Positions 62,542 to 64,000 of a stretch of DNA of 64,000 nucleotides are shown piece after piece; position 1 is the stretch's first letter; the number at the start of each line of letters is the position of its first letter. The translations under genes were made by a program, and so were the position numbers. Below the pieces are notes generated by a model that saw nothing but the letters and a program-made list of their open reading frames with translations, had not been told where the DNA came from and did not search any database. Source of the DNA: Platerodrilus igneus (lineage: Eukaryota > Arthropoda > Insecta > Coleoptera > Lycidae); assembly GCA_036346225.1 (NCBI GenBank), contig JARFIW010000966.1:372001-436000 (forward strand). Direction: 5' to 3'.

Positions 62542-64000
62542 TTGACTGAAATTCTGGAATTATCTCATATTAGGTTAATGCTGCCCAATATTGATATTGT
62601 TGGATGTAAGTATAATTTGAACTCAAATTCGTTGTACATATTTGCTATTTGCATAACTCCTCTCACAACGATTACGGGTTTTCAGGTACTCATTGACCTT
62701 TTTGAGCAATTTGAATGTTGTTATAAGAAAACATCGTAATTGTGGGCGACTTTAATAACCCAGATGTTTACGATAGCAAAAGTAGGCTAATGTGAGGCTT
62801 CATTCAACTGTTAAATATAAAACAATTTAACTCCCTTACAAATGTACAAGGTCAATAACTTGATCTTGTATTTTCAAATACCAAGTGTGTAATTAAGGAA
62901 CACCTCTTTCACCCAGCATTGAAAACAAATATAGATTTTCCTAATGACGTAATGCATTTCCAATTAATCGTGATAAAAAAGTGTACACTTAAAAAACCTA
63001 TTTCATTGGTTTGTATAACACCCTTGCAAATACTGATTGGTCATTTCTATTAGAATCGTCGGACGTGAATGTCATTTGCAAATATTTTGTATGATTATAT
63101 TTATATGCTTTTTGATGTTTATGTACCACTATTTAGTTGTAAATAGCACAAATGTGTCAGGTGGTATTTTGCAGGAGCTTTTCAAGTACATTCAACTGAA
63201 GAGCTTGTACTATAAAAAATATAAAATAACTGAAAAAGGGATCAGTGTGAAGAATTTCAATAATTTATCGTTCATAGTTAAATTGCAAATAAATGTATGC
63301 TATAAAAAATATCTCATTGATATTCAGCAATCATTTACTGCTAATCCAAGACAACTGTGGTCATATATTCGGGAAGAGCGATGTGGTACCGCACATCTGG
63401 AAAATTGCATATCGACAACCAAACATATTATTCTCCGGAAGCCATTGTGAACACATTTAGCAAATACTTTAGCAGTCTGTACTCAAACTCCAATGTTGGT
63501 ACAGGTATAACTGCTTTTAATAACATACCTATCATAAATGTTGAGCATTTTACAACGAACGAGGTCAAATCAACCTTCATTAAATTGAAGAACAAAATGA
63601 CTTCTGGTCCCGATAATATTCTGTTTTCCAGTTAAGGAATGTTGCACACTATTTTCTTATCCGCTGAGCATTATATTCAATCTCTCTCTGAGAACTACAA
63701 TTTTTCCCGAGGTATGGAAAACAGCTAGAATTTGTCCTGTTCTAAACTCTGATGATCCAGCAAAAATCAAAAATTATAGACTAATAAATATAAAGGACAA
63801 TCTAGAAAAAGTACAAAGAAGCTGAAGTTTATGTTTTTGAAAATAAATGGTTACTATCCATCTCTTGGTATTGATCACAGGGTACTGCTATCTATGTTTG
63901 ATAAGGAATCCCTCGAAGCCCGTACAATAGTGATTGGTCTAATACTGTTATACAAGTTAATGTATACAAAATCGATTCCATATATCTATTGTCATTAATC
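62542..64000 (+). pseudogene. LINE-D, jockey-type ORF2 remnant, internally deleted, runs off the window
   Basis: The frame at 62542 reads LPNIDIVGCKYNLNSNSLYI and PLTTITGFQVLIDLFEQFE (endonuclease). A shift near 62735 leads to VGDFNNPDVYDSK-like text, then LDLVFSNTKCVIKEHL. After decayed frames (63037-63450), 63357-63635 has YYSPEAIVNTFSKYFSSLYS and FTTNEVKSTFIKLKNKMTSG, the N-terminal RT block. The text goes on with FPEVWKTARICPVLN-like codons and KIKNYRLINIKDN near 63785. It jumps straight to LEKVQRS and INGYYPSLGIDHRVLLSMFD, the C-terminal end of the protein. The RT core is missing there. Confidence 0.7.

Overview
The window looks like a transposon-dense stretch of an AT-rich arthropod genome, probably an insect. 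That reading rests on the transposon families present (Bel/Pao, CR1/jockey-type LINEs, Penelope-like elements, pogo, a Polinton with a pipsqueak-type helix-turn-helix) and on the long (TA)n tracts. I see no convincing host protein-coding gene, no tRNA or rRNA, and no prokaryotic feature. All calls come from reading the sequence by eye; no searches or foldings were run.

Layout. 1-0.9 kb: a broken virus-like ORF of uncertain family. 0.9-2.7 kb: a decayed Penelope-like element (reverse transcriptase plus GIY-YIG endonuclease) ending in (TA)n. 2.7-14.2 kb: no genes, but a patchwork of (TA)n-bounded modules, a small foldback, and a roughly 560-bp inverted repeat. Each arm of that repeat carries a full hammerhead ribozyme motif, one on each strand. 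14.7-32.45 kb: one 17.7-kb element with Polinton hallmarks (AG...CT termini, 6-bp duplication GTACCA, A32-like packaging ATPase). Almost the whole element is a giant palindrome of two arms of 8.5 and 9.2 kb around a loop of about 33 nt. Each arm carries the ATPase (fused to a helix-turn-helix domain in the right arm only), decayed small ORFs, and a decayed Crypton-type tyrosine recombinase. No DNA polymerase, RVE integrase or capsid gene was recognised. 32.45-37.3 kb: another module, a Penelope 3' fragment, then sequence with little to say about it. 37.3-41.3 kb: a broken Pao-type Bel/Pao copy that abuts a broken pogo-type transposase (41.3-42.1 kb). 43.0-44.0 kb: an endonuclease fragment of a LINE.

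44.6-61.58 kb is a four-element nest. LINE-A (ORF1 with zinc finger and SGNH domain, ORF2 with endonuclease and reverse transcriptase) is interrupted twice. LINE-B is in minus orientation with its 5' half inverted, flanked by AAAAACAT. A full-length Bel/Pao element has near-identical 284-bp LTRs, an uninterrupted 1,739-codon gag-pol, and the 5-bp duplication GATAC. LINE-C sits in the Bel/Pao leader, with a poly(A) tail and the 9-bp duplication GTGATATCT. Removing each insertion leaves the interrupted element continuous. 61.6-64 kb: an L1-type ORF1 fragment and an internally deleted LINE running off the window.

The best candidates for something undescribed are the palindromic Polinton carrying a tyrosine recombinase and the hammerhead-bearing inverted repeat. 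The palindrome resembles the snap-back genomes made by protein-primed replicons. The Bel/Pao copy is the only element that still looks coding-competent.
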